This document shows, one piece after another, positions 1 through 8,136 of a stretch of DNA of 64,000 nucleotides. This DNA comes from Bacteroidales bacterium. GTDB taxonomy: Bacteria > Bacteroidota > Bacteroidia > Bacteroidales > P3. The stretch spans positions 1 to 64,000 of the forward strand of contig JAIKVZ010000038.1 of the NCBI GenBank assembly GCA_024685285.1. Reading direction: 5' to 3'. Below the pieces are notes generated by a model, which ran no database searches, was not told the DNA's origin, and saw nothing but the letters and a program-made list of their open reading frames with translations. The first letter of the stretch is position 1; the number at the start of each line of letters is the position of its first letter. Made by a program: the position numbers and the translations under genes.

Positions 1-1974
1 GACAATGCCTTCGCCTACTGCAGCGGCCTGACATCCGTCACCATCCGCAACATCGTCACCTCCATCGGCGCCTCTCCCTTCGACTATTCCAGCGGCCTGA
101 CATCTGTCACCATACCCGACGCTGTCACTTCCATTGGCTACTATGCCTTCGCTTACTGCAGCGGCCTGACTTCCATCACCATCCCCGCCGCCGTCACCTC
201 CATCGGCGACAATGCCTTCGCTTACTGCAGCGGCCTGACTTCCGTTGCATTCAATGCCGACAGTTGTACGTCGGCATATAGGGCATTCAATAATTGTACA
301 AATATCACTAATTTCACCTTCGGCAACAATGTCAAGGTCATCCCTGCTTATTTATGCTATGGCTTAAGCGGTCTGACTTCCGTCACCATCCCCAACGCCG
401 TCACATCCATCGGCAACTATGCCTTCGACTACTGCAGCGGCCTGACATCTGTCACCATCCCCGACGCCGTCACCTCCATCGGCGACAATGCCTTCGCTTA
501 CTGCAGCGGCCTGACATCCGTCACCATCCCCAACGCCGTCACCTCCATCGGCAACTATGCCTTCGACTACTGCAGCGGCCTGACATCCGTCACCATCGGC
601 AACAGCGTCACCTCCATCGGCGCCTATACCTTCTACGGTTGCAGCGGCCTGACATCTGTCACCATCCCCGACGGCGTCACCTCTATCGGCGAATATGCCT
701 TCTATTACTGCAGCGGCCTTGATACAGTATTTATGGAACCAGAAACAGTACCATCACTCGGCGACCATTGCTTCGACAATAATACCGATAACCGAGTCTT
801 TATTATACCTTGTGCAAGTTATGATTCATATTACAATCATGCGGATTGGTATTCTTACAGGGAATCTTTGAATGTGCATGAAATTGATTTATCAATAATT
901 GTTGCTTCCAACAGTCCTTATTATGGCTCAGTGAACGTGGTTTCACAGAGTGGTCACAATGTTTATTGTGATTCTACAACAATTGTTTATGCCGAAGATG
1001 ATGAACATTGCGTTTTTGACCATTGGAGCAACGGCAACACAGCCAACCCCGATACACTGCATTTGAACGGCGACAGCACTGTGACGGCAATATTCATACC
1101 AAACCGATATACATTGTCCGTATTAAGTAACGACGGGAGTGTCGGTAGCGTTTCCGGCAGCGGTTCATATAATTATATGGACACAATAGAGATAATCGCC
1201 ACAGCCACTGACCACCATCATTTCGTCATGTGGAACGACGGCAACCGCGACAACCCACGACAGTATGTGGTCAGGGGTGATGCGACAATAATAGCCACCT
1301 TTGCTATCGACATATATACAGTAAATGCTGTGCCGAATGATCCAGTTCGCGGTATGGTTACGCAGAGCGGCACAGAGTTCGAATATTTATCGCCCTGCAC
1401 CGTCGAGGCCACAGCATATACAGGCTACACCTTTGCCGGCTGGAGCAACGGCGTCACGTCAAATCCCTATACCTTTGCGGTGCAGAGTGACGTTGAGTTG
1501 ACGGCACTGTTCATTGCCGAAGGCGAGGAGGTCTATACCGTCACGGTTGTCAGCGCCGACCCGACGATGGGAACCGTTAGCGGCGGCGGACAGGCTATGG
1601 ACGGCGGCACGATAACAATCAGAGCGACAGGCAACCCCGGCTACCACTTTGTGCGCTGGAACGACGACAACACCGACAGCGTGCGCACCGTCGAGGTGCA
1701 CGGCAACGTGACCTACACGGCCTATTTTGCTTCCAACAACGGCGAAGGTATTGACGATATCTCGGCCGAGGACATCAAGATTGTTGCCAGCAACGGCGAA
1801 ATAGTGCTTGAGGGAGCCGAAGGAATGGCCGTGAACGTGTTCGACATGATGGGTCGCAGGATCTTCGGCATGACGTCAGCACAGGAGCCCTGCCGCGTGG
1901 CGGTCATGCAGCGCGGTATATATCTTGTCAAGGTGGGCACCCTGCCGGCACGCAAGGTCGTGGTGGTGAGGTAG
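1..1974 (+). CDS. BspA-like leucine-rich repeat surface protein with divergent InlB B-type repeats and T9SS-like C-terminal domain (5' truncated by window edge)
   Basis: Frame +1 is open from base 1: DNAFAYCSGLTSVTI..., 23-aa LRR units, then repeats such as YTVTVVSADPTMGTVSGGG...GYHFVRWND, ending VNVFDMMGRRIFGM...GIYLVKVGTLPARKVVVVR. The 733 start in the track is an internal Met in the same frame. Confidence 0.9.
   Translation, partial: DNAFAYCSGLTSVTIRNIVTSIGASPFDYSSGLTSVTIPDAVTSIGYYAFAYCSGLTSITIPAAVTSIGDNAFAYCSGLTSVAFNADSCTSAYRAFNNCTNITNFTFGNNVKVIPAYLCYGLSGLTSVTIPNAVTSIGNYAFDYCSGLTSVTIPDAVTSIGDNAFAYCSGLTSVTIPNAVTSIGNYAFDYCSGLTSVTIGNSVTSIGAYTFYGCSGLTSVTIPDGVTSIGEYAFYYCSGLDTVFMEPETVPSLGDHCFDNNTDNRVFIIPCASYDSYYNHADWYSYRESLNVHEIDLSIIVASNSPYYGSVNVVSQSGHNVYCDSTTIVYAEDDEHCVFDHWSNGNTANPDTLHLNGDSTVTAIFIPNRYTLSVLSNDGSVGSVSGSGSYNYMDTIEIIATATDHHHFVMWNDGNRDNPRQYVVRGDATIIATFAIDIYTVNAVPNDPVRGMVTQSGTEFEYLSPCTVEATAYTGYTFAGWSNGVTSNPYTFAVQSDVELTALFIAEGEEVYTVTVVSADPTMGTVSGGGQAMDGGTITIRATGNPGYHFVRWNDDNTDSVRTVEVHGNVTYTAYFASNNGEGIDDISAEDIKIVASNGEIVLEGAEGMAVNVFDMMGRRIFGMTSAQEPCRVAVMQRGIYLVKVGTLPARKVVVVR
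21..720 (+). repeat. 69-nt tandem repeat encoding 23-aa BspA/TpLRR units
   Basis: cagcggcctg-type motif at 21, 90, 159, 228, (366), 435, 504, 573, 642, 711: exact 69-nt spacing with one degenerate unit around 297. Confidence 0.95.
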
Positions 1975-2229
1975 CAACTGGGCAATCCAGACACTGCGTT
2001 TGGTTCAAGACTTCGGGCGGCGAGCGACAGCGAGCCGCCCTTATACTTTGAACTCTTTTCGACGCTATCGGGGACAACACGGCCTTTGGTCCTTGCCTCG
2101 GCCTATAACCCGACTTCTGACCCGTTTTCTTCAAATAGTTCGCGGCTGATCAGCGCATTTGCGCCGGCGTCTGGCCAGTAATGGTTGCTGCAAAGTTACG
2201 GAATTTTCGCCATTCGGACAAAAAAATAT

Positions 2230-2257
2230 CGTTGCACTTTTTTGTGCAACGTTTTTT
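2230..2257 (+). terminator. Rho-independent terminator-like hairpin
   Basis: cgttgcac-tttttt-gtgcaacg followed by tttttt. Confidence 0.6.
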
Positions 2258-2352
2258 GCTTTTTGCGGTGCCGTTTTCGGCAAATCGTTGCAGTTTGTTG
2301 CAGTTTTTTTGTGGTTGGATAACTTTTTTTGTTGTTTGTGAAAAAATATTTG

Positions 2353-2360
2353 TACCTTTG
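2353..2360 (+). promoter_or_regulatory. Bacteroidota -7 box (tacctttg) upstream of nadB
   Basis: TAnnTTTG match about 25 nt before the nadB ATG. Confidence 0.6.
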
Positions 2361-2384
2361 CAAATCTAAAACCGTAATAGAAAT

Positions 2385-3971
2385 ATGCGCTACGAAGTTG
2401 ATTTCCTAATTGTGGGGTCGGGCATTGCCGGCCTGAGTTACGCCCTCAAGGTGGCCCCCTACGGCAAAGTGTGCATCCTCACCAAAGGCGCTGCCGCCGA
2501 CGGCTCGACACGCTACGCCCAGGGCGGCATTGCGGCGGTGATGTACGACAGTGACTCGTTTGACAAGCACATCCACGACACCCTTGTGGCCGGCGACGGC
2601 ATATGCGACCGCGAGGTGGTGGAGATGACCATACGCGAGGCTCCAGACCGTATTCGCGAGTTGGTGCAGTATGGTGTCAACTTCGACCGCGACCGCTCGG
2701 GCGACCGTTTCGACCTGCACCGCGAGGGGGGGCACTCTGAGTTTCGCATTCTGCACCACAAGGACAACACCGGCGAGGAGATTGAGCGCGGCCTGCTCGA
2801 GGCGGTGCACAACCACCCCAATATCGAGCTCAAGGAGCGTCAGTTTGCCATCGACATCATTACCCAGCACCACCTGGGTCAGCGCGTAACCAAACACACG
2901 CCGGGTATTGAATGCTATGGAGTCTACGCCCTCGACTGCGATACCAACCGCATAGACACCTATTTGGCGCATACCACCCTGCTGGCCACCGGCGGCATGG
3001 GCAATGTGTACAGCACCACCACCACACCAATTATCTCGACCGGCGACGGGGTGGCTATGGTGCACCGTGCGCGTGGCGTGCTCAAAGACATGGAGTTTAT
3101 GCAGTTCCATCCAACCAGCCTCTACAACCCGGCCGAGAAGCCCGCATTCCTCATAACCGAGGCCATGCGTGGCGCCGGTGCTGTGCTCAAGGACCGCGAC
3201 GGCAAAGAGTTTATGCAGAAGTACGACTCCCGTCTATCGCTCGCGCCGCGCGATATTGTGGCCCGTGCCATCGACAACGAGATGAAACTCAGCGGCAAGG
3301 ACTACCTCTATCTCGACGCCCGTGGCATTGGCAAGAAACACCTCATAGAGGGTTTCCCCACCATATATGCCAAGTGCCTCAGTATCGGTATCGACATCAC
3401 GCGCGACATGATACCCATCCGTCCGGCAGCCCACTACCAGTGCGGCGGCATCGCTGTCGACCGCAACGGCGAGAGCTCCATACGCCACCTCTACGCCGCC
3501 GGCGAGTGTGCTTGCACAGGCCTGCATGGCGGCAACCGCCTGGCCAGCAACTCGTTGCTCGAGGCCGTAGTCTATGCCCACAACGCCGCTCAGTCGGCAA
3601 TCAACCATTTCACTCAGAACACTCAGAGAGCTCTGAACAATCAAGTGCCCGACTGGAACGCCGAAGGCATGGTGCTCAACGAGGAGATGGTGCTCATAAC
3701 CCAGACCAAGAAGGAGTTGCAGGAGATAATGTGGAACTATGTTGGCATTGTGCGTAGCGACCTGCGTTTGCGGCGCGCTTTCGACAGGCTCAACCTTATC
3801 TTCCGCGAAACCGAGGACCTATACAACCGCTCGGTTTTGACAGAACCCCTTTCAGAGCTGCGCAACCTCATAGCTTGCTCCTATCTTACAATCAAAATGG
3901 CCATGGCGCGTCGCAAAAACGTTGGCTTGCACTACAGTCTCGACCTCATAGACAATGGCGCAAAGAATTGA
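2385..3971 (+). CDS. nadB: L-aspartate oxidase
   Basis: FAD-binding N-term VDFLIVGSGIAGLSYALKVA; STRYAQGGIAAV; RPAAHYQCGGIAVD; 528 aa. Confidence 0.93.
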   Translation: MRYEVDFLIVGSGIAGLSYALKVAPYGKVCILTKGAAADGSTRYAQGGIAAVMYDSDSFDKHIHDTLVAGDGICDREVVEMTIREAPDRIRELVQYGVNFDRDRSGDRFDLHREGGHSEFRILHHKDNTGEEIERGLLEAVHNHPNIELKERQFAIDIITQHHLGQRVTKHTPGIECYGVYALDCDTNRIDTYLAHTTLLATGGMGNVYSTTTTPIISTGDGVAMVHRARGVLKDMEFMQFHPTSLYNPAEKPAFLITEAMRGAGAVLKDRDGKEFMQKYDSRLSLAPRDIVARAIDNEMKLSGKDYLYLDARGIGKKHLIEGFPTIYAKCLSIGIDITRDMIPIRPAAHYQCGGIAVDRNGESSIRHLYAAGECACTGLHGGNRLASNSLLEAVVYAHNAAQSAINHFTQNTQRALNNQVPDWNAEGMVLNEEMVLITQTKKELQEIMWNYVGIVRSDLRLRRAFDRLNLIFRETEDLYNRSVLTEPLSELRNLIACSYLTIKMAMARRKNVGLHYSLDLIDNGAKN

Positions 3972-4040
3972 TAATCTTGACAATAATTCCAACGGTAAAA
4001 AAAATATCTTGAAATTCATTAAAAATCGAAAAAAAATACC

Positions 4041-4048
4041 TATCTTTG
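4041..4048 (+). promoter_or_regulatory. Bacteroidota -7 box (tatctttg) upstream of atpE
   Basis: TAnnTTTG match in an AT-rich region 60 nt before atpE. Confidence 0.6.
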
Positions 4049-4107
4049 CTCTTTCAAAATAAATAGAAACCTCATTTATTCACATATTCACATAACAACT
4101 AACTATT

Positions 4108-4365
4108 ATGACATCGTTATTCATCCTTCTGCAAGCTGTGGCCAACATATCGCTTGGATATTTGGGAGCAGCCATCGGAGCCGGTCTGGCCACCATCGGC
4201 GCAGGCCTCGGCATTGGTAAAATCGGTCAGGGTGCCATGGAAGGCATGGCCCGTCAGCCCGAGGCCGGCGGCGACATCCGTTCAACCATGATCATTGCTG
4301 CCGCACTGGTCGAAGGCGTGGCCTTCTTTGCCGTCGTTGTCTGTCTGCTCGTTGTTCTTAAATAA
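4108..4365 (+). CDS. atpE: F0F1 ATP synthase subunit c
   Basis: 85 aa hairpin proteolipid: GAAIGAGLATIGAGLGIGKIGQGAMEGMARQPE...ALVEGVAFFAVVV. Confidence 0.95.
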   Translation: MTSLFILLQAVANISLGYLGAAIGAGLATIGAGLGIGKIGQGAMEGMARQPEAGGDIRSTMIIAAALVEGVAFFAVVVCLLVVLK

Positions 4366-4386
4366 CGCGGAGGCCGGCAAAAAATT

Positions 4387-4429
4387 GTGCCTGGCGGCAG
4401 GGCGTGATTGACACTCGGCCGCCAGACAC
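4387..4429 (+). promoter_or_regulatory. Intercistronic stem-loop between atpE and atpF
   Basis: gtgcctggcggc / gccgccagacac, 12-bp stem with one mismatch, 19-nt loop. Confidence 0.6.
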
Positions 4430-4463
4430 TTAACAATCAAAGCGATAAAGACTAAAAAAAGAT

Positions 4464-4964
4464 ATGAACAACCCTCTAATCAGCCCAGGACTCGGCACAT
4501 TTGTCTGGATGTTGGTGTCGTTTGGCATATTGGCTTTCATCCTTGCCAAGTGGGGTTGGCCAATGCTCCTCAAGTCGCTCAAAGAGCGCGAGACAGCCAT
4601 CAGCGAGTCCCTCAACGCCGCCGAGCGTGCACGCGATGAGATGAAGGCCCTCAAGGCCGACAACCAAGAGCTGCTGCGCCAGGCCAAGCAAGAACGTGAT
4701 GCCATGCTGAGCAATGCTCGCCAAACCTGTGAGAAGATTATCGACGAGGCGCGCATACGCGCCACCGAAGAGGCAGACCGCATTGTTGAGAGTGCCCGCG
4801 AGAACATCAACTACGAGCGTCTCAAAGCTATGCACGAGCTCAAGAACCAGATTGCCACACTCTCTATCGAGATTGCCGAGAAACTCATCAAGAGCGAGCT
4901 CTCCGACCGCCAGAAGGCCGACGACCTCATTCAGAAAGAACTCGAAAACGCCCATCTCAACTGA
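4464..4964 (+). CDS. atpF: F0F1 ATP synthase subunit b
   Basis: N-terminal TM then long coiled coil; between atpE and atpH. Confidence 0.93.
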   Translation: MNNPLISPGLGTFVWMLVSFGILAFILAKWGWPMLLKSLKERETAISESLNAAERARDEMKALKADNQELLRQAKQERDAMLSNARQTCEKIIDEARIRATEEADRIVESARENINYERLKAMHELKNQIATLSIEIAEKLIKSELSDRQKADDLIQKELENAHLN

Positions 4965-5521
4965 TGAACAACTATAGAATCAATATCAACTACGCCAAAG
5001 CGCTCTTTATCCTTGCCGGCGACCTCGGTATGCAGGATGCCGTGGCCGAAGACATGCGGTTGGTTGGGAAAGTGTGTGCCGAGAACCACGTGCTCAACGT
5101 ATTCTTCTCAAACCCCACCGTCAAGGAGTCGAAGAAGCAGGCTGTGGTTGAGGCCCTGTTCCGTGGCAAGGTGTCCGAGCCGGCGATGGTTTTCCTGGCT
5201 TTTGTGGTGCGCCGAAACCGCACCGTTAACCTGCGCGGCATAAGCAACGCCTATCTGGACATCTATCGCGAAAGCCGTGGCATAGTCAAGGCAGATTTTG
5301 TCACTGCCATCGAGGTTAATGCCGAAACCGAGCAGACCGTGCGCGACATGGTGAGCCGCCATACCGGCAAGCACGTGGAACTCAACGCCACCGTCGACGA
5401 CCGTATGCTGGGCGGTTTTACAATGTCTTTCGACAACAATATGTACGATGCACGCCTGCGCACCAAGATTCAGAAACTGCGCAAAGAATACTCAAAGAAT
5501 ATTTACGAGAGCAAGCTGTAA
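4964..5521 (+). CDS. atpH: F0F1 ATP synthase subunit delta
   Basis: NYAKALFILA start; DDRMLGGFTMSFDNNMYDARLRTKIQKLRKEY end; overlaps atpF stop. Confidence 0.93.
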   Translation: MNNYRININYAKALFILAGDLGMQDAVAEDMRLVGKVCAENHVLNVFFSNPTVKESKKQAVVEALFRGKVSEPAMVFLAFVVRRNRTVNLRGISNAYLDIYRESRGIVKADFVTAIEVNAETEQTVRDMVSRHTGKHVELNATVDDRMLGGFTMSFDNNMYDARLRTKIQKLRKEYSKNIYESKL

Positions 5522-5542
5522 CCAATAGAAACACACATTATT

Positions 5543-7126
5543 ATGTCAGAAATAAAACCCGCCGAAGTATCGGCAATCCTAAAGCAGCAATTAGCAAACG
5601 TCAACCTGGAGGTTGAGCTTGAAGAGGTGGGCACCGTCCTGACCATGGGCGACGGCATTGCCCGCATCTATGGCCTCAACAATGCACAGTCGGGCGAGTT
5701 GGTGGAATTTGCCACCGGCGAGCAAGGCATTGTTCAGAACCTCGAAGAAGACAACGTGGGTGTGGTGATGTTGGCCGAGAGCAACACTATTAACGAGGGC
5801 GACACCGTCAAGCGCACCAAGCGAATTGCCTCGGTGCCTGTCGGTGAAGGCCTTATAGGCCGCGTCATCAACACCATAGGCGAACCCATCGACGGCAAGG
5901 GCCCAATCGAGGGCGAACTGTTCGATATGCCTATCGAGCGCAAAGCTCCTGGCGTCATCTTCCGTCAGCCTGTGGAACAGCCGTTACAGACAGGCATCAA
6001 GGCCATCGACTCCATGATTCCTATAGGCCGTGGTCAGCGCGAACTCATCATCGGCGACCGTCAGACTGGCAAAACGGCCATCGCAATAGATACAATCATC
6101 AACCAGAAGAGTTTCTACGATGCAGGCGACCCGGTATACTGCATATACGTAGCTTGTGGCCAGAAGGGTTCCACGGTGGCCAACTTGGTCAAGAATCTTG
6201 AAGAGAAAGGCGCAATGGCCTACACTATCGTGGTGGCCGCAACGGCCTCAGACCCTGCCGCCATGCAGTTCTACGCACCCTTCGCAGGCGCTGCTATCGG
6301 CGAGTATTTCCGTGACACAGGTCGCAACGCCTTAGTTGTCTACGATGACCTCTCGAAGCAGGCCGTGGCCTACCGCGAGGTGTCGCTGTTGCTCCGTCGC
6401 CCGCCCGGACGCGAAGCATACCCCGGCGACGTCTTCTATCTGCACAGCCGCTTGCTCGAGCGTGCGGCCCGTATCATACAGAGTGATGAAATAGCATCGC
6501 AGATGAATGACCTGCCGGTCTCGCTGAAGGGCAAGGTCAAAGGCGGTGGCTCGCTCACCGCATTGCCAATCATCGAGACCCAGGCCGGCGATGTCTCGGC
6601 CTACATACCCACCAACGTCATCTCCATCACCGACGGACAGATATTCCTCGAGACCAACCTGTTCAACTCGGGTGTACGCCCTGCTATCAACGTGGGTATA
6701 TCGGTGTCGCGTGTGGGTGGCAAAGCTCAGATCAAGTCAATGAAGAAGATTGCCGGTACACTGAAGTTAGACCAGGCCCAGTACCGCGAGTTGGAGGCTT
6801 TCTCCAAATTCGGTTCCGACCTCGATGCCGCAACCAAGGCAGTACTCGACAAGGGCGCCCGCAACGTCGAAATCCTCAAACAGCCTCAGTTCTCTCCAAT
6901 GCCTGTCGAAGACCAGGTGGCAATAATTTTCTGCGGCACCAATGGCCTGTTGCAGAAAGTGCCCACCGACAAGGTCCACTTCTTCGAGAAGGAGTTCCTC
7001 TTCTTCATGCGCAAAAACCATCCTGAGGTCCTCGACAACCTGCGCCAGGGCAAGTTGATAGATAGCGATTTGAATATTCTGCGCACCGTCGCCACCGACA
7101 TGGCCGAGCAGTATGCCAAACAATAA
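5543..7126 (+). CDS. atpA: F0F1 ATP synthase subunit alpha
   Basis: [18 protein letters not shown] Walker [46 protein letters not shown]. Confidence 0.98.
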   Translation: MSEIKPAEVSAILKQQLANVNLEVELEEVGTVLTMGDGIARIYGLNNAQSGELVEFATGEQGIVQNLEEDNVGVVMLAESNTINEGDTVKRTKRIASVPVGEGLIGRVINTIGEPIDGKGPIEGELFDMPIERKAPGVIFRQPVEQPLQTGIKAIDSMIPIGRGQRELIIGDRQTGKTAIAIDTIINQKSFYDAGDPVYCIYVACGQKGSTVANLVKNLEEKGAMAYTIVVAATASDPAAMQFYAPFAGAAIGEYFRDTGRNALVVYDDLSKQAVAYREVSLLLRRPPGREAYPGDVFYLHSRLLERAARIIQSDEIASQMNDLPVSLKGKVKGGGSLTALPIIETQAGDVSAYIPTNVISITDGQIFLETNLFNSGVRPAINVGISVSRVGGKAQIKSMKKIAGTLKLDQAQYRELEAFSKFGSDLDAATKAVLDKGARNVEILKQPQFSPMPVEDQVAIIFCGTNGLLQKVPTDKVHFFEKEFLFFMRKNHPEVLDNLRQGKLIDSDLNILRTVATDMAEQYAKQ

Positions 7127-7141
7127 GACAAACATCTAACC

Positions 7142-8011
7142 ATGGCCAATCTTAAAGAAGTACGCACCCGTATAGCCTCTGTCAGTTCAACGCAGCAGAT
7201 AACCTCGGCTATGAAGATGGTCTCGGCCGCCAAGTTCCGCCGTGCCCAGATTGCCATCATAGGCATGAGACCCTATTCTGCACAGTTGGACGAAATAGTG
7301 GCCGAAATCGGCACCGCCGACGGTGTGAGCACTCCCTATCATGAGGTGCGCAAAGTCGAGCGGGTCATGCTGGTGGTGGTTACATCCAACAAGGGCCTTT
7401 GTGGTGCTTTCAACTCCAACGTCATCAAGCTGGCCTCCTCGCGCCTCGAAGAGTTGCGCACCGAGGGCCGGCAGGTGAGCATCGTCACCCTTGGCAAACG
7501 TTGCACCGAGTTCTTCTCTAAGCAGAAAGGCTTGGTGGTGGCCTCGCACGACGAAATACTTGACAACCCCGATTTCGATTCTGTCGCCACCTTGGCCGAC
7601 AACATCATGCAGCAGTTCTGCGACAAGCAGTACGACCGCGTCGAGGTGATCTACAACCAGTTCAAGAACTCGCTCACACAGATACTCTCCAACGACCAGT
7701 TCCTGCCCGTCAAACCAGTCGCCGACCGCCGCGGCAAGACTTCGGCCAACAGCGACTTCATTTTCGAGCCCAGCAAGGAGGAGATTCTGCGCGAGATGGT
7801 ACCACTTATGCTGAGGTCCTATCTCTACCGCGTGGTCCTCGATTCTCTTGCCGCCGAGCACGGTGCGCGCATGACCGCCATGCAGAAAGCCACCGACAAC
7901 GCCACCGAGCTGCTCAAAGACCTCAAGCTCAGCTACAACAAGGCCCGCCAGGCTGCCATCACCAACGAGATTATCGAGATTGTCAGCGGTTCTGAGGCCT
8001 TGAAGGGCTAA
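7142..8011 (+). CDS. atpG: F0F1 ATP synthase subunit gamma
   Basis: MANLKEVRTRIASVSSTQQITSAMKMVSAAKFRRA; C-term ARQAAITNEIIEIVSGSEAL. Confidence 0.97.
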   Translation: MANLKEVRTRIASVSSTQQITSAMKMVSAAKFRRAQIAIIGMRPYSAQLDEIVAEIGTADGVSTPYHEVRKVERVMLVVVTSNKGLCGAFNSNVIKLASSRLEELRTEGRQVSIVTLGKRCTEFFSKQKGLVVASHDEILDNPDFDSVATLADNIMQQFCDKQYDRVEVIYNQFKNSLTQILSNDQFLPVKPVADRRGKTSANSDFIFEPSKEEILREMVPLMLRSYLYRVVLDSLAAEHGARMTAMQKATDNATELLKDLKLSYNKARQAAITNEIIEIVSGSEALKG

Positions 8012-8037
8012 CAGGCCTGTAAACCAACCAGAACCAC

Positions 8038-8068
8038 AACGCCGCCGCATCTGGTGGCGTTTTTTTTA
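8038..8068 (+). terminator. Terminator after atpG
   Basis: acgccgcc-gcatct-ggtggcgt followed by a T run. Confidence 0.7.
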
Positions 8069-8088
8069 TAGATGTGAAAAAAAATGCG

Positions 8089-8096
8089 TAACTTTG
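8089..8096 (+). promoter_or_regulatory. Bacteroidota -7 box (taactttg) upstream of the C10 peptidase gene
   Basis: TAnnTTTG match 40 nt before the ATG. Confidence 0.6.
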
Positions 8097-8136
8097 CAAA
8101 CCGAATGTTTGTTCAACTTCGTTTAAAAAGCAGAAT

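Noticed and set aside
21-720. Regular 69-nt repeats as a possible CRISPR array
   Set aside because: The repeats are contiguous, in frame and encode 23-aa LRR units; there are no spacers or cas genes.
354-722. 122-aa Arg/His-rich ORF
   Set aside because: Wrong-frame reading of the LRR repeat DNA.
2099-2127. Possible seventh, decayed 11-nt element (ataacccgacttctgacccg)
   Set aside because: Only two partial units with a 12-nt spacing; too degenerate to call by eye.
2406-3110. Long antisense ORFs (e.g. 2406-3110 -, 7187-8050 -, 12761-13660 +, 19718-21325 +, 51253-52569 -)
   Set aside because: Each lies opposite a well-recognised gene (nadB, atpG, recQ, rpsA, pyrG) and its translation has no family signature; they are shadow ORFs of GC-biased codons.
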